From Homoserinibacter gongjuensis (GTDB lineage: Bacteria; Actinomycetota; Actinomycetes; Actinomycetales; Microbacteriaceae): a DNA stretch of 64,000 nt. The notes beneath the pieces are model-generated. The model saw only the letters and a list, made by a program, of their open reading frames with translations. It was not told the DNA's origin and did no database searches. The stretch covers positions 1,984,001 to 2,048,000 of the forward strand of contig NZ_BSVA01000001.1 in NCBI RefSeq assembly GCF_030161875.1. Reading direction: 5' to 3'. The position numbers were made by a program, and so were the translations under genes. The stretch's first letter is position 1. Each line of letters opens with the position of its first letter. This document shows positions 38,666-48,133 of the stretch, piece after piece.

Positions 38666-38757
38666 ACGGCCGCGCGGCGCGGCCGCGCCTGCCCCGGAAA
38701 ATCAGGCCTCTCATCCGCGACAGGCCGCAACAGGCCGCAGATTTCCTGCACAACAGC
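38652..38757. repeat. Inverted copy of the 19-bp repeat, possible long hairpin/terminator
   Basis: GCTGTTGTGCAGGAA (38652-38666) is repeated in exact inverse complement as TTCCTGCACAACAGC (38743-38757), with a 76-base loop. The structure lies between the convergent ends of thiL and rsmD, so it may terminate transcription in both directions. Confidence 0.75.
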
Positions 38758-38780
38758 ACAACGACGGGCGGATGCGCGCG

Positions 38781-39346
38781 CTAGGCGGGGAGAGCCAGAA
38801 GACCGCCGTCTCGCCGTAGGCCGTGCGTCGGTCGAGCGTGAGCCCGGCGGGCCAGGCGGGCTCGGGATCGCGCGCCGAGCGCTCGACCACGATCACGGCA
38901 TCCGGGGCCACCCGCTCGACGAGCAGCCGCAGGTCGTCGACGAGCTCACCGCCCGCGAGCTCGTACGGCGGGTCGAGGAAGACCAGATCCCAGCCGCCCG
39001 TCGAGCCGGTGAGGAACGCCTGCACGGGCTGCACCACGCAGCGGATGCGAGGCGCCCCCGCGGCGGGCGCCGCACGCCCGACGCGGTCGGCGTTGCGCCG
39101 GGCCACGCTGCCCGCTTCGCGGGAGCGATCGACGAGCGTCACCTCGTCGGCCCCGCGGGAGGCGGCCTCGAGCCCGAGCGCACCGGACCCCGCGTAGAGG
39201 TCGAGCACGCGGATGCCCGCGATGAGGTCGCGCGCGTCGAGCGCCGAGAAGATCGCCTCACGCACGCGGTCGCTCGTCGGGCGCGTGCCCGACTTCGGCA
39301 CCGCGAGGGCGAGCGAGCCGGCGAATCCGGCGATGATGCGCGTCAC
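38781..39346 (-). CDS. rsmD: 16S rRNA (guanine(966)-N2)-methyltransferase (3' frameshift)
   Basis: This 188-residue enzyme methylates G966 of 16S rRNA. The N-terminus MTRIIAGFAGSLALAVPKSG, the phrase RPTSDRVREAIFSAL, the SAM motif VLDLYAGSGALGLEAASRGA and the catalytic FLDPPY are all typical. As read, the frame runs on through the repeats to 38711. Restoring one C in the run at 38787-38790 gives ...FWLSPA and a stop at 38781-38783, which matches the usual family length. The extended tail is therefore an artefact. Confidence 0.92.
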
Positions 39347-39468
39347 GCGCTCAGGCTAGCGAAGCGCGGCTGGCCGCCGGCTCAGCCCTCGATCTGCGCG
39401 CGGCGGGCGGCGAGCGCAACAGGCCGCGGATGCCGCACTGGATCGCGCTGCGGGCATACGCGCCCTGC

Positions 39469-39474
39469 CACGAT
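39469..39474 (+). promoter_or_regulatory. -10-like box for the oxidoreductase at 39481
   Basis: CACGAT lies six bases before ATG 39481. The match to a TANNNT consensus is weak, and the call rests on the repeated six-base spacing in this window. Confidence 0.3.
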
Positions 39475-39480
39475 TCCGTC

Positions 39481-40355
39481 ATGACGGTCGGATTCGCGGG
39501 GATCGGGATCATGGGGCTGCCGATGGCGACACGGCTGCTCGATGCGAGCGTCGAGCTCGCCGTGTGGAGTCGTCGTGCCGAGGCGTGCGCGCCGCTCGTC
39601 GAACGCGGCGCTCTGCTCGCGGCCGATCCCGACGCGCTCTTCGCGGCGTGCGACACGGTCGTGCTCATGCTGCGCGACGAGCTCGCGACGGATGCCGTGC
39701 TCGGCCGGGGCACGCCCGCCTTCGCCCGGCGCGTGGCCGGTCGGCGCGTGATCGTCTCGGGCACCAACTCGCCCGCGTACTCGGAGGCGCTCGCGGCGGA
39801 GATCCACGCGGCGGGTGGCAGCTACGTGGAGGCGCCCGTCTCGGGGTCGCGCGTGCCCGCGGAGCGCGGCGAGCTCGTGGTGATGCTCGCGGGGAGGACT
39901 CCGACGCGCTCGACGCGGCGGAGGCACTGCTCACCCCGCTCGGGAAGGCGGTCGTGCGGTGCGGTGAGGTGCCCGGGGCGCTGCGCACCAAGATCGCGGT
40001 CAACCACTACATGATGGCGATGGTGGCGGCGCTCGCCGAGGCGCTCACGGCCGCACGTACCGCCGGGGTCGATGTGGCATCCGTGGTGCGGGTGCTCGAG
40101 GCGAGCCCGATGGACAGCCCCATCGCTCGCGTGAAAGCAGCCAAGCTCGTGGCGGGCGACGAGTCGCCGCAGGCCGCGATCTCCGACGTCGTGAAGAACT
40201 GCCGACTCGTGCTCGACGCGGCGCGCGAGGCCGGCGCCACCACGCCCATCATCGACCTCGTGGCGGGCCTCTACGAAGCGACCGCGGCATCCGGGCACGC
40301 CGATGCCGACATGGTGGCCGTCGCCCGCATGTTCGCCGCGCCGCCCGCTGAGTGA
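39481..40355 (+). CDS. NAD(P)-dependent beta-hydroxyacid dehydrogenase family protein (frameshifted)
   Basis: This reconstructed 291-residue protein has a Rossmann N-terminus (VGFAGIGIMGLPMATRLL), the substrate-binding YVEAPVSGSR block and the catalytic Lys region GALRTKIAVNHYMM. These motifs define the 3-hydroxyisobutyrate/6-phosphogluconate dehydrogenase-like family (GLYR/HIBADH). One G is missing in GGGG at 39891-39894; restoring it gives LAGEDSDALDAAE. The substrate cannot be assigned. ATG 39481 is chosen because the Rossmann strand follows directly. recG begins 40 bases downstream. Confidence 0.87.
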
Positions 40356-40383
40356 GGAGCCCCGCGGGCGTCGCCACCCTCGG

Positions 40384-40389
40384 TACCCT
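40384..40389 (+). promoter_or_regulatory. -10-like box of recG, leaderless arrangement
   Basis: TACCCT is followed by CGGAAC and then GTG 40396, leaving six bases and no ribosome site. Confidence 0.5.
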
Positions 40390-40395
40390 CGGAAC

Positions 40396-42565
40396 GTGGA
40401 TACCCCGCTCGACCAGAGGCTCGCATCCGCGCTGGGCGGGCGCACGGCGCAGGTGCTCGAGAAGGCGTTCGGCATGCGCACGGTCGGAGACCTGCTCGCG
40501 CACTACCCGCGGCGGTATGCGCGCCGGGGTGAGCTGACGGCGCTCAGCGAGCTGCGCCTCGACGAGCCCGTGACGATCGTCGCCGAGGTGCGCAGCGTCT
40601 CCGAACGGCGCATGCAGAACCGGCGCGGCTCGATCCTCGAGGCCACCATCAGCGACGGACACGGCATCCTGACGCTCACCTTCTTCAACCAGCCGTACCG
40701 CAAGCAGGAGCTGCGGCCGGGAGTGCGCGGCATCTTCTCCGGCAAGATCGGCGCCTACCGCGGCGCCCGGCAGCTCACCCATCCGGATTACGAGCTCTTC
40801 GACCCCGACGAGGCCGCCACCATGGACGCCGACCAGGCGCGCCGCTGGGCCGAGACGCCCGTGCCGCTCTACCCGGCGACGGCGAGCTTCCCCAGCTGGA
40901 AGCTGCAGAAGGCGATCGAGACGATCCTCCACGTGCTCCCGCCGCTCAACGACCCGGTTCCGGATGAGGTGCGCGCCGCACGCGGGCTGCTCGCGTTTCG
41001 CGACGCGCTGCTCAACGTGCATCGGCCTGAGACGGATGCCGACTGGCGACGGGCGCGCGAGGCGCTGCGGTTCCAGGAGGCGCTCGTGCTGCAGCTCGCC
41101 CTCTTCGGGCAGCGTGCCGAGCGGCGTTCGGTGACGGGGCCGCCCCGCGTGCCCGGGGCGCTCTCGCAGGGCTTCGACGCGAACCTGCCTTGGCCGCTCA
41201 CCGAGGACCAGCAGTCGGTCGGAGCCGAGATCGAGGCGGAGCTCGCGAGCGGCATCCCCATGAGTCGGCTCGTGCAGGGCGAGGTGGGTTCAGGCAAGAC
41301 GCTCGTGGCGCTGCGGGCGATGCTCGCGGTCGCCGAGTCGGGCGGGCAGTCGGCGTTCCTCGCGCCGACCGAGGTGCTTGCGGGGCAGCATCTGCGCTCG
41401 ATCGTGGCGATGCTCGGGCCCGACCTCGCGGCGCGGCTGCGCGTCACCCTGCTCACGGGCCAATTGTCGACGGCCGAGCGCCGAAAGGCGCTGCTGGCGG
41501 CGGCATCCGGGGAGCAGCGATCGTCGTGGGCACACACGCTCTGCTGGGCGATCAGGTGACCTTCGCCGACCTCGGGCTGGTGGTGGTCGATGAGCAGCAT
41601 CGCTTCGGCGTGGAGCAGCGGGAGGCGATCCGGCTGAAGGGGCAGGCGCCGCACGTGCTCGTACTGAGCGCGACACCCATCCCGCGCACGGTCGCGATGA
41701 CGGTCTTCGGCGACCTCGACGTGTCGACGCTCCGCACGCTGCCTGCCGGGCGGGCGCCCATCACCTCGCATGTCGTGCCGCTCGCCGAGCACCCGGGCTG
41801 GGAGGCGCGGGTGTGGGAGCGTCTCGCCGAGGAGCTCGCCGAGGGGCGTCAGGGTTTCGTCGTCTGCCCCGCGATCGAGGTCGCGGCATCCGGTGACTCC
41901 GTTCGAGACGACGACACGCCTGCCGAACTGGATGTCGAGCCCGACGCGCCACCGCCGGCGTCCGTGCTCGAGACGCTCGCCCGGCTGCGCACGCATCCGT
42001 CTCTCGCCGGGCGGCGCATCGAGCCGTTGCACGGACGCATGTCGGGTGAGGAGAAGGACCGCACGATGCGGGCCTTCGCCGCGGGGAGATCGACGTGCTG
42101 GTCGCGACGACGGTGATCGAGGTCGGCGTCGACGTGCCGAACGCGTCGACGATGATCGTGCTCGATGCCGACCGTTTCGGTGTCGCCCAGCTGCACCAGC
42201 TTCGCGGGCGCGTGGGCCGCGGTGGTGTGCCGGGCATCGCCCTCTTCGTGACGCGCGCCGAGCAGAACACGCTTGCGCGTGACCGCGTCGAGGCGGTGGC
42301 GGCGACGCTCGACGGATTCGAGCTCGCCCAGGCCGACCTCGAGCTGCGTCGCGAGGGCGACGTGCTCGGTGGAACCCAGTCGGGCAGGCGTTCGTCGCTC
42401 AAGCTGCTGCGGGTCGTGGAGGACGCCGAGGTGATCGCGGAGGCGCGCACGGTGGCCGAGGACCTCATGGATGCCGACCCGGCGCTTGCCGGGTTCGAGC
42501 CGCTGCGCGAGGCGATCGCCCGCCGCTTCGACGAGTCGGAGCGCGCCTTCCTCGGCAAGTCGTAG
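40396..42565 (+). CDS. recG: ATP-dependent DNA helicase RecG (2 frameshifts)
   Basis: This reconstructed 723-residue helicase reverses stalled replication forks and processes recombination intermediates. The wedge/OB domain (about 60-160) precedes superfamily 2 motifs: GEVGSGKTLVAL (Walker A), VVVDEQHRFGVEQRE (DEQH), LSATPIPRT, TVIEVGVDVPNA and QLHQLRGRVGRGG. One G is missing at 41509-41512 and another at 42083-42086. With both restored, all helicase motifs are in one frame and the length fits actinobacterial RecG. It sits in the usual order before coaD. Confidence 0.95.
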
Positions 42566-42619
42566 CGGCGACTGTCAGCCGGGCGCGTCTCGAAACCGGC
42601 GCCGCCGCCCGACTGTCAG

Positions 42620-42664
42620 CTGGTTGAGGAGCGGCCGGCGCAGCCGGACGCGTCTCGAAACCAG
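42620..42664 (-). repeat. REP-like palindromic element, reverse orientation
   Basis: A 45-base element opens with CTGGTTGAGGAGCGGCC and closes with GCGTCTCGAAACCAG. The outer CTGGTT/AACCAG pairs perfectly, and an inner GC-rich hairpin is possible. A second copy in the opposite orientation lies at 54321-54358. A partial copy (GCGTCTCGAAACCGGCG) lies just upstream at about 42585-42601. It sits between recG and the XRE gene. Confidence 0.75.
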
Positions 42665-42675
42665 CGCTTCCCGGT

Positions 42676-42975
42676 TCAGCCGGCGAGCCCCCGCCGTGGA
42701 CGCTGCTCACGCCCGGGGTGGTCGAGCGGCGGCACGAGCGCGTCGAGCGGCAGCCCGAGCACATCGGCGAGCGCCACGATCGTACGCAGCGAGGGGTTCG
42801 CGGCCACTCCGGGCCGCGAGAGGCCTTTCTCGAGCTGCTGGTAGTGCGAGCGGGTGAGTCCCGCGGCGTAGGCGAGCTCCTCCTGGGTGAGGGCGGCCTC
42901 GATCCGCGCACGGTGCAGCCGGATGCCGAACTCGCGCGCGAACGACGCCCACCCGTCGTCCGGTTGTTCCCCCAC
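42676..42975 (-). CDS. XRE-family transcriptional regulator
   Basis: This small 99-residue protein is dominated by one helix-turn-helix of the Cro/XRE type (ALTQEELAYAAGLTRSHYQQ, LEKGLSRPG). Its tail is short and basic (HPGREQRPRRGL). GTG 42975 is chosen over an upstream in-frame start because the extra N-terminus has no similarity to the family. The AT-rich stretch GATATATC (about 43015) lies upstream on this strand and might be part of its promoter. No toxin or partner gene is adjacent, so targets are unknown. Confidence 0.87.
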   Translation of the reverse strand: MGEQPDDGWASFAREFGIRLHRARIEAALTQEELAYAAGLTRSHYQQLEKGLSRPGVAANPSLRTIVALADVLGLPLDALVPPLDHPGREQRPRRGLAG

Positions 42976-43105
42976 CCGGCCACCGTGCCGCGCGAACGGG
43001 GCAGAGCAGGCCTGATATATCCGGCATCCTGTCACGGTGCGGCTGAGCGGACGATGGGAGGCCGACGCGGCACGACGCACTCGCGGATCGGTCGCATCCG
43101 CCCGA

Positions 43106-43111
43106 TAGGAT
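43106..43111 (+). promoter_or_regulatory. -10-like box of coaD, leaderless arrangement
   Basis: TAGGAT lies seven bases before ATG 43119, with no purine-rich ribosome site in between. Confidence 0.45.
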
Positions 43112-43118
43112 CGCGGAT

Positions 43119-43604
43119 ATGACCAGGATCGCCGTCGTTCCCGGCTCGTTCGACCCCGTGACCCTCGGGCACCTCGATGTGATCGAACGTGCAGCGCACC
43201 TCTTCGACGAGCTTCACGTGCTTGTGGTGCACAACCCCGACAAATCGGCGCTGCTCCCGATCGCGCAACGGGTGTCGCTCATCCAGGAGTCGATCGCGGA
43301 GGCACGCATCCCGGGCAACATCCTGGTGACGAGCTGGAGCGTCGGCCTGCTCGTGGACTACTGCACGGATGTCGGGGCGAGCGTGCTCGTGAAGGGCATC
43401 CGCTCGCAGGTCGACGTGGCGTACGAGACCCCCATGGCGATCGTCAACCGCAACCTCGCCAAGGTCGAGACGATCTTCATGCTGCCCGACCCGGCCCACG
43501 CGCACGTGTCGAGCTCGCTCGTGCGGCAGGTCGCGTCGCTCGGCGGCGACGTGTCGCCCTACGTGCCGCGCGTCGTGGCTGACTTCCTCGAGCAGCCGCG
43601 CTGA
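43119..43604 (+). CDS. coaD: Phosphopantetheine adenylyltransferase
   Basis: This intact 161-residue enzyme adenylates 4'-phosphopantetheine in coenzyme A synthesis. The nucleotidyltransferase motif [15 protein letters not shown] (T/HxGH type) begins at residue 8. The C-terminal [15 protein letters not shown] matches the family ISSS motif. Further family blocks are [13 protein letters not shown] and [13 protein letters not shown]. The length is standard. The downstream gene at 43615 is convergent, with only ten bases between stops. Confidence 0.96.
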   Translation: MTRIAVVPGSFDPVTLGHLDVIERAAHLFDELHVLVVHNPDKSALLPIAQRVSLIQESIAEARIPGNILVTSWSVGLLVDYCTDVGASVLVKGIRSQVDVAYETPMAIVNRNLAKVETIFMLPDPAHAHVSSSLVRQVASLGGDVSPYVPRVVADFLEQPR

Positions 43605-43614
43605 CGCGGCGGGG

Positions 43615-45284
43615 TCAGAGCTGGAGCTCCCAGCTCAGGTAGCCGTCGTCGGTGAGCTCGACCTCGACCAGGTAGGCACCGCCGCTGCTGTCGAATGCCG
43701 TGCACGTGAAGCTCGTGGTGGTGAGCGCAGAGACGTCGTCGGGGCAATTGGCGCTCACGACGTCGACACCATAGAGCGGGGCGGCGTTCGCGACGATGTC
43801 GTCTTCGACGAGCGAGGTGTCGAGCGCGAAGGCTCCCATCACCGTCACGACGAGGCTCACCGTGAGCGTGACCGACGTGGCGATGCCCATCAGCAGACCG
43901 CCGAGAGCCGACCACTTGCCGACACCGGCGCGCCTCGCGAGCACGAGGCCCACGATGCCCGCGACGATCGCAACCAGGCTCAAGACGCTCGGCACGATGA
44001 GGATGCGCCCGAAGATGATGAACGCGAGCGCGGCGAGAGAGCTGATGCCGGATGACAGGGCGAGCTTGGCGGCCTTGTTGCTGCCCGTGGGCGCCGCGTA
44101 GCTGGCCGGCGCGTAGCTCGGCGTGGGCGCATACCCGGGAGTCGGCGCGAGACCCGCTGCCGGCGCGAACCCGGGTGCTGCGCCCGGAGCGGCGTAGCCC
44201 CCAGGTGCCGGCGCGTAGCCCGGTGCCGCCCCGCCGGGTCCGGGGAGCGGCATCCCGGCCCAGCCGGGCTGCGCGGGCGAGGTGCCGAGCGGCGCGGGCG
44301 AGCCGCCGAGCGTAGGTGCGAGGGGTGTGCCGAGGGGAGCGCCGAGCGGGTCGGCTTCCGGTTGCTCCGGCGCGTGGATCGCCTGCCGGTACCGGTTGGC
44401 GATGGTCGGGTCGGCCGATGACGTGAAGCCGACGGGGGCGGGGGCGGGTGCCGCCTGCTTCGGCGCCTCCGGCACGTAGGCCGGCTCGTCGGCGTGGCGG
44501 CCCAGTGGCGCCGGCGCCTCGTCGGGCATGACGAGCGGAGTGGCCAAGTTCGGCATCACGAACCCCTCGGCGGCGGCAGCCGCCGGTGCGGGAGCGACCG
44601 GCTCCGCGAAGGTCGGAGTCGCGAAGGCGGGCTGGGCGGATGCCTGCGGGGCGGGAGGTTGTGGGGCGCCGGGCTGCGCTGCGCTTTGCTGCGCGGCGTT
44701 GGCCTGTGGCGCGCTGGGCTCGGTGAACGACGGCATCGTGAAGCCGGGCATCGCGGATGCGGTTGCCGCCGCCGCCGTGGCCACCGGTGCCGGAGCCGGC
44801 GCGGTCGGCAGCGCGATGCTCGGCTCGGGCTCGACCACGGGCACCGTCATCACCGGAGCCGCTGAGGCCTGCGCCTCGAGCAGAGCTGCCGGGACCGGCG
44901 GTCGCGACGGGCCGGCCAGGGGTGCTGTCGGCGCGGACTCCGATTCGGGCTCCGCGTCGAGCGGTGCCACATGGCGGCCCGGATGCGCGAGCTCGTCGAC
45001 CGTGGATCGCACCGTTCCGTCGTCGGTCGTGGCCTCGGTCGCCGTCATCGCGAAGGCGAACTCGGGAACCCGCTCCTCGAGCGGAGCCTCGGCAGGAGCC
45101 TCGACGGGGGCCACGACGCGTTCCTCGACGAGAGTGCCCACGTGCGCCGCGAACGCCTCGGGCACAGCGGCACCCAGAGGCTGACGCGTGTGCTCGGTCC
45201 AGGCGTCTCCCGACCACCAGCGTTCGCTCGTCGAGCCCCCGGATCGGGAAACCACCCAGCCGCAGGCGCAGTGGCGGATTCCAT
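43615..45284 (-). CDS. DUF2510 proline-rich multi-pass membrane protein (frameshifted)
   Basis: This reconstructed 556-residue protein begins with a DUF2510 motif (AAGWFPDPG then SERWWSGDAWTEHTR). About 310 residues of Ala/Pro-rich low complexity follow, with YAPTP-type repeats. Three hydrophobic helices come next (SSLAALAFIIFGRILIVPSV, LVAIVAGIVGLVLARRAGVG, LLMGIATSVTLTVSLVVTVM), then an exported C-terminal domain with two Cys. The DUF2510 and following frames join when one base is restored in CCCCC at 45236-45240. The domain is common in Actinobacteria, with no assigned role. ATG 45284 gives the complete DUF2510 motif. Confidence 0.82.
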
Positions 45285-45424
45285 ACCTCTACCGTCATCG
45301 AGCAGACCCCCTATTCACTAGCCCCCGAACAGGGTGCCGCGTCACCTGACCGCCGCATCCGTGCCGCATCCGTGCGAACCTGCATCCGGCGCACTCGACG
45401 CGCCCCGCCCGCACCCGGAGTCGC

Positions 45425-45481
45425 CGAGACGGCAGTTTCGACCCGACTCGCCGACATCTTCGGGTCGAAACTGCCGTCTCG
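45425..45481. terminator. Perfect 22-bp inverted repeat, strong hairpin
   Basis: CGAGACGGCAGTTTCGACCC plus GA (45425-45446) is matched exactly by its inverse complement at 45460-45481, with a 13-base loop. There is no T-run. It lies in a gene-free stretch (45285-45594) between two minus-strand genes. A terminator for the DUF3800 transcript or a REP-type element are both possible. Apart from a doubtful small ORF at 45503, nothing else is visible in this stretch. Confidence 0.7.
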
Positions 45482-45594
45482 ACGCGTGGCACACTTTCCC
45501 GCATGGTCACCGACGAGGAACGTCGGACAGCGGATGCGGCGCGCGCCCGGCTCGAGCGCGCTGCTCGAGGAGGCGCGCGCCTACCTCGACGCCA

Positions 45595-46467
45595 TCACGC
45601 CGTAGGGCGCGTGTCGGGCCACACCTCGGGCTTCGGGAAGATCACGAGGCCCTCGCCGTCGGGCTCACCGTGCTCGTCGCGTGCGAGAACCGCGTGGATC
45701 GCGGGCCACAGCGCCCGCGCGCCGTCGGATCGGAAGCCGCGGTCCACTCCCTCGTGCGTCGTGAAAGCGACGAGGTCGGCGAGCTGGATGATCTCGCGGT
45801 CCCAGGTGGAGAGCGAGGAGTCGATCCAGAGCGGCCGGTCGAGCAGCAGTCGGTAATCGGCGCGCAGCCGACCCCGGCTGGCGAGCTCGTCGCGGATGCG
45901 GGTGAGCTCGTGGTCGCGGAAGGCCTTCTCATGCTCGGTCTGTTGGTCTGCCACCAGAACGCCGCCCTCGCCCGGGTGATCGCGCTCGAGCTCGAGGGCG
46001 ATGCGGCGGTAGAGGAAGGCGTACGCCCAGCCGAGCGCCGGCTCGCCGGGCCGCTCGGCGAACAAGCGTCGCTTGTCGATGGCCACCGTGAAGACCATCG
46101 GGCGGAATCGCGCGAATAGGCCGGCGATCTCCGCCTCGACCTCATCGAGGTCTGCGGCATCCGAGATCGCTGCGTAGTCGGCCTCCGCATCCGCCCGGGC
46201 ACCCTCGAGTCGGCGGCGGGTGATGGCGAGCCGGCGCCCCTTGAACTCCGTCTCGTTCCACGGGCGCTCGGTGCTCGCGCCGAGACGCGCCGTCTTGAGC
46301 GCGTCGAGCGCCTCGGCGAGCGGGCGACGCTCGGTGTCGCGGATGCCCACCGCCGACAGCACGAACCAGTCGGTCGTGTCGCGTGCGAGCCGATCGGGGT
46401 GGTGTTCGTCGGGGGCCATGCGGTGGTGACCCGACTCGTCGATGTAGAAGAGGAGCACCGGCGCCAC
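45595..46467 (-). CDS. DUF3800 domain protein
   Basis: This intact 290-residue protein begins with [13 protein letters not shown], the diagnostic Y-x-DESG block of DUF3800. A conserved acidic/His region follows near the C-terminus ([20 protein letters not shown]). The family is often suggested to be RNase H-like and is frequent in mobile or defence regions. No such genes flank it here. GTG 46467 is chosen to place YIDESG near the N-terminus. It is divergent from fgd with about 63 bases between starts. Confidence 0.87.
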   Translation of the reverse strand: MAPVLLFYIDESGHHRMAPDEHHPDRLARDTTDWFVLSAVGIRDTERRPLAEALDALKTARLGASTERPWNETEFKGRRLAITRRRLEGARADAEADYAAISDAADLDEVEAEIAGLFARFRPMVFTVAIDKRRLFAERPGEPALGWAYAFLYRRIALELERDHPGEGGVLVADQQTEHEKAFRDHELTRIRDELASRGRLRADYRLLLDRPLWIDSSLSTWDREIIQLADLVAFTTHEGVDRGFRSDGARALWPAIHAVLARDEHGEPDGEGLVIFPKPEVWPDTRPTA

Positions 46468-46518
46468 GTTACCGCGCGCGGTTCTCGGCCCGGGGAAGCG
46501 CCGCGACGGCATCCGCCG

Positions 46519-46524
46519 CAGAAT
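46519..46524 (+). promoter_or_regulatory. -10-like box of fgd, leaderless arrangement
   Basis: CAGAAT is followed by six bases (GGGGGC) and ATG 46531, resembling the arrangement at gpsA. Confidence 0.4.
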
Positions 46525-46530
46525 GGGGGC

Positions 46531-47540
46531 ATGACACTTCCCCTTCGTCTCGGGTACAAGGCTTCAGCTGAGCAGTTCGCACCGCGGGAGCTGGTCGAGT
46601 TCGCGGTCGCGGCGGAGGGGCACGGCTTCGAGTCGGTGACGACCTCCGACCACTTCCAGCCGTGGCGGCACGAGGGCGGCCATGCGCCGTTCTCGCTCGC
46701 CTGGATGGCGGCGGTGGGGAGCGCACCTCGAACGTGCTCATCGGCACGAGCGTGATGACGCCGACCTTCCGCTACAACCCGGCCGTGATCGCGCAGGCTT
46801 TCGCGACGATGGGCGTGCTGTATCCGGGGCGGGTGTTCCTGGGGGTGGGCACGGGTGAGGCGCTCAACGAGATCGCGACCGGCTGGCGCGGCGAGTGGCC
46901 GGAGTTCAAGGAGCGCTTCGCGCGCCTGCGCGAGTCCGTCGACCTCATGCGTGAGCTGTGGACCGACGACCGCGTGAACTTCGCCGGCGACTACTACCAG
47001 ACCGTCGATGCATCCATCTACGACCGGCCGGAGACGCCCGTGCCGGTGTACATCGCGGCGGGCGGTCCGATGGTGGCCCGCTACGCGGGTCGCGCGGGCG
47101 ACGGCTTCATCTGCACCTCGGGCAAGGGTGCGGCGCTCTACCGCGACGAGCTGCTGCCGGCGGTGGCAGAGGGTGCCGAGAAGGCGGGTAAGCGCGTCGG
47201 CGACGTCGACCGCATGATCGAGATCAAGCTCTCCTACGACACCGACCCCGAGGTCGCGCTCGAGAACACCCGCTTCTGGGCGCCGCTCGCCCTCAGCAAG
47301 GAGCAGAAGCACGACATCACCGACCCCGTCGAGATGGAGAAGGCGGCGGATGCCTTGCCGATCGAGCAGATCGCGTCGCGGTGGATCGTGGGCTCCGACC
47401 CGGATGCGGTGGTCGCCGAGATCAAGCAGTACATCGACTGGGGGCTGAACCACCTGGTGTTCCATGCGCCGGGCCACGACCAGCGCCGCTTCATGGAACT
47501 CTTCGAGCGCGACCTCGCGCCGCGACTGCGCGCGCTCTGA
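46531..47540 (+). CDS. fgd: F420-dependent glucose-6-phosphate dehydrogenase (frameshifted)
   Basis: This reconstructed 336-residue luciferase-like TIM-barrel enzyme oxidises glucose-6-phosphate with coenzyme F420. It has the blocks [77 protein letters not shown] and [16 protein letters not shown]. These agree closely with what I recall of mycobacterial Fgd1, which has the same length. One G is missing in GGGG at 46716-46719. It supplies reduced F420, for which the window also has an LLM oxidoreductase (53291) and cofE (55043). Confidence 0.93.
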
Positions 47541-47565
47541 CGAACGCAGTCGCGGGCGCGGCGGC

Positions 47566-47955
47566 CTACTGCTGAGCCTGCGCGGAGTAGTCGGGCAGCT
47601 CCTGCACGGCCCAGCTGTTGCCGTCGGGGTCGCTGAAGTACACGAAGCGGCCCCACGGCTGCTCGTCGATGTCGCTCGCCTCGACACCGCGGCCGCGCAG
47701 GTCGGCGAGTGCCTCATCCGCTGACGACACGACGACCTGCAGGGCACGCAATGACCCGGGCGCCATCTCGCTGATGCCGCGGCCGAACGCGATCGAGCAT
47801 GCCGATCCGGGCGGGGTGACCTGCACGAAGCGAACCTCGTCGCTCACGACGTGGTCGTGGTCGACCGGCCAGCCGAGGGTGTCGCCGTAGAAGGCCCTCG
47901 CCCGATCGACATCCGAGACGGGCAGTGCGACGAGTTCAATGCGGTAGTCGACCAT
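47566..47955 (-). CDS. VOC-family (glyoxalase/bleomycin-resistance-like) protein
   Basis: This intact 129-residue protein has the beta-alpha-beta-beta-beta pattern of the vicinal oxygen chelate fold: IELVALPVSDVDRARAFYGD, VRFVQVTPPGS, and WGRFVYFSDPDGNSWAVQEL. The His/Glu metal ligands typical of glyoxalase I are only partly recognisable. Substrate and enzymatic activity cannot be assigned. ATG 47955 has a purine-rich ribosome site (GAAGGAGAAGC) immediately upstream on this strand. It is divergent from the dehydrogenase at 48134. Confidence 0.9.
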   Translation of the reverse strand: MVDYRIELVALPVSDVDRARAFYGDTLGWPVDHDHVVSDEVRFVQVTPPGSACSIAFGRGISEMAPGSLRALQVVVSSADEALADLRGRGVEASDIDEQPWGRFVYFSDPDGNSWAVQELPDYSAQAQQ

Positions 47956-48121
47956 GATGCTTCTCCTTCGTTGTGTGCCTCCAGGCTAGAAAGCGATGCG
48001 GACAGAAGGTGTCCGCGTGGAGAAATCCGTCCCGTCTACATGGCGGATCGGACCCGGGGGCCGGCCGAGCCGCCACAACGCCGCTTCGCCATGGAGGAGG
48101 GACGCGGCGCGCCCCACGGTC

Positions 48122-48127
48122 TAGCCT
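48122..48127 (+). promoter_or_regulatory. -10-like box for the alcohol dehydrogenase, leaderless arrangement
   Basis: TAGCCT is followed by CGGAGC and ATG 48134, leaving six bases. The divergent gap 47956-48133 shows no other clear signal. Confidence 0.5.
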
Positions 48128-48133
48128 CGGAGC

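Noticed and set aside
38595-38757. CRISPR-like array from the 19-bp repeats
   Set aside because: Repeats are directly adjacent without unique spacers, only three complete copies exist, and there are no cas genes.
38711-38780. Cys-rich C-terminal extension of RsmD (SARIRPSLCCCAGN...)
   Set aside because: The tail is read through the inverted repeat. One missing C at 38787-38790 restores an in-frame stop at 38781 and the normal family length.
45503-45605. Short ORF MVTDEERRTADAARARLERA... or, in another frame, ...[17 protein letters not shown], ending at 45605
   Set aside because: Under 35 codons, needs an indel of the less common sign to join the two readings, overlaps the end of the DUF3800 gene, and has no recognisable family. 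It could be a real small gene, but evidence is insufficient.
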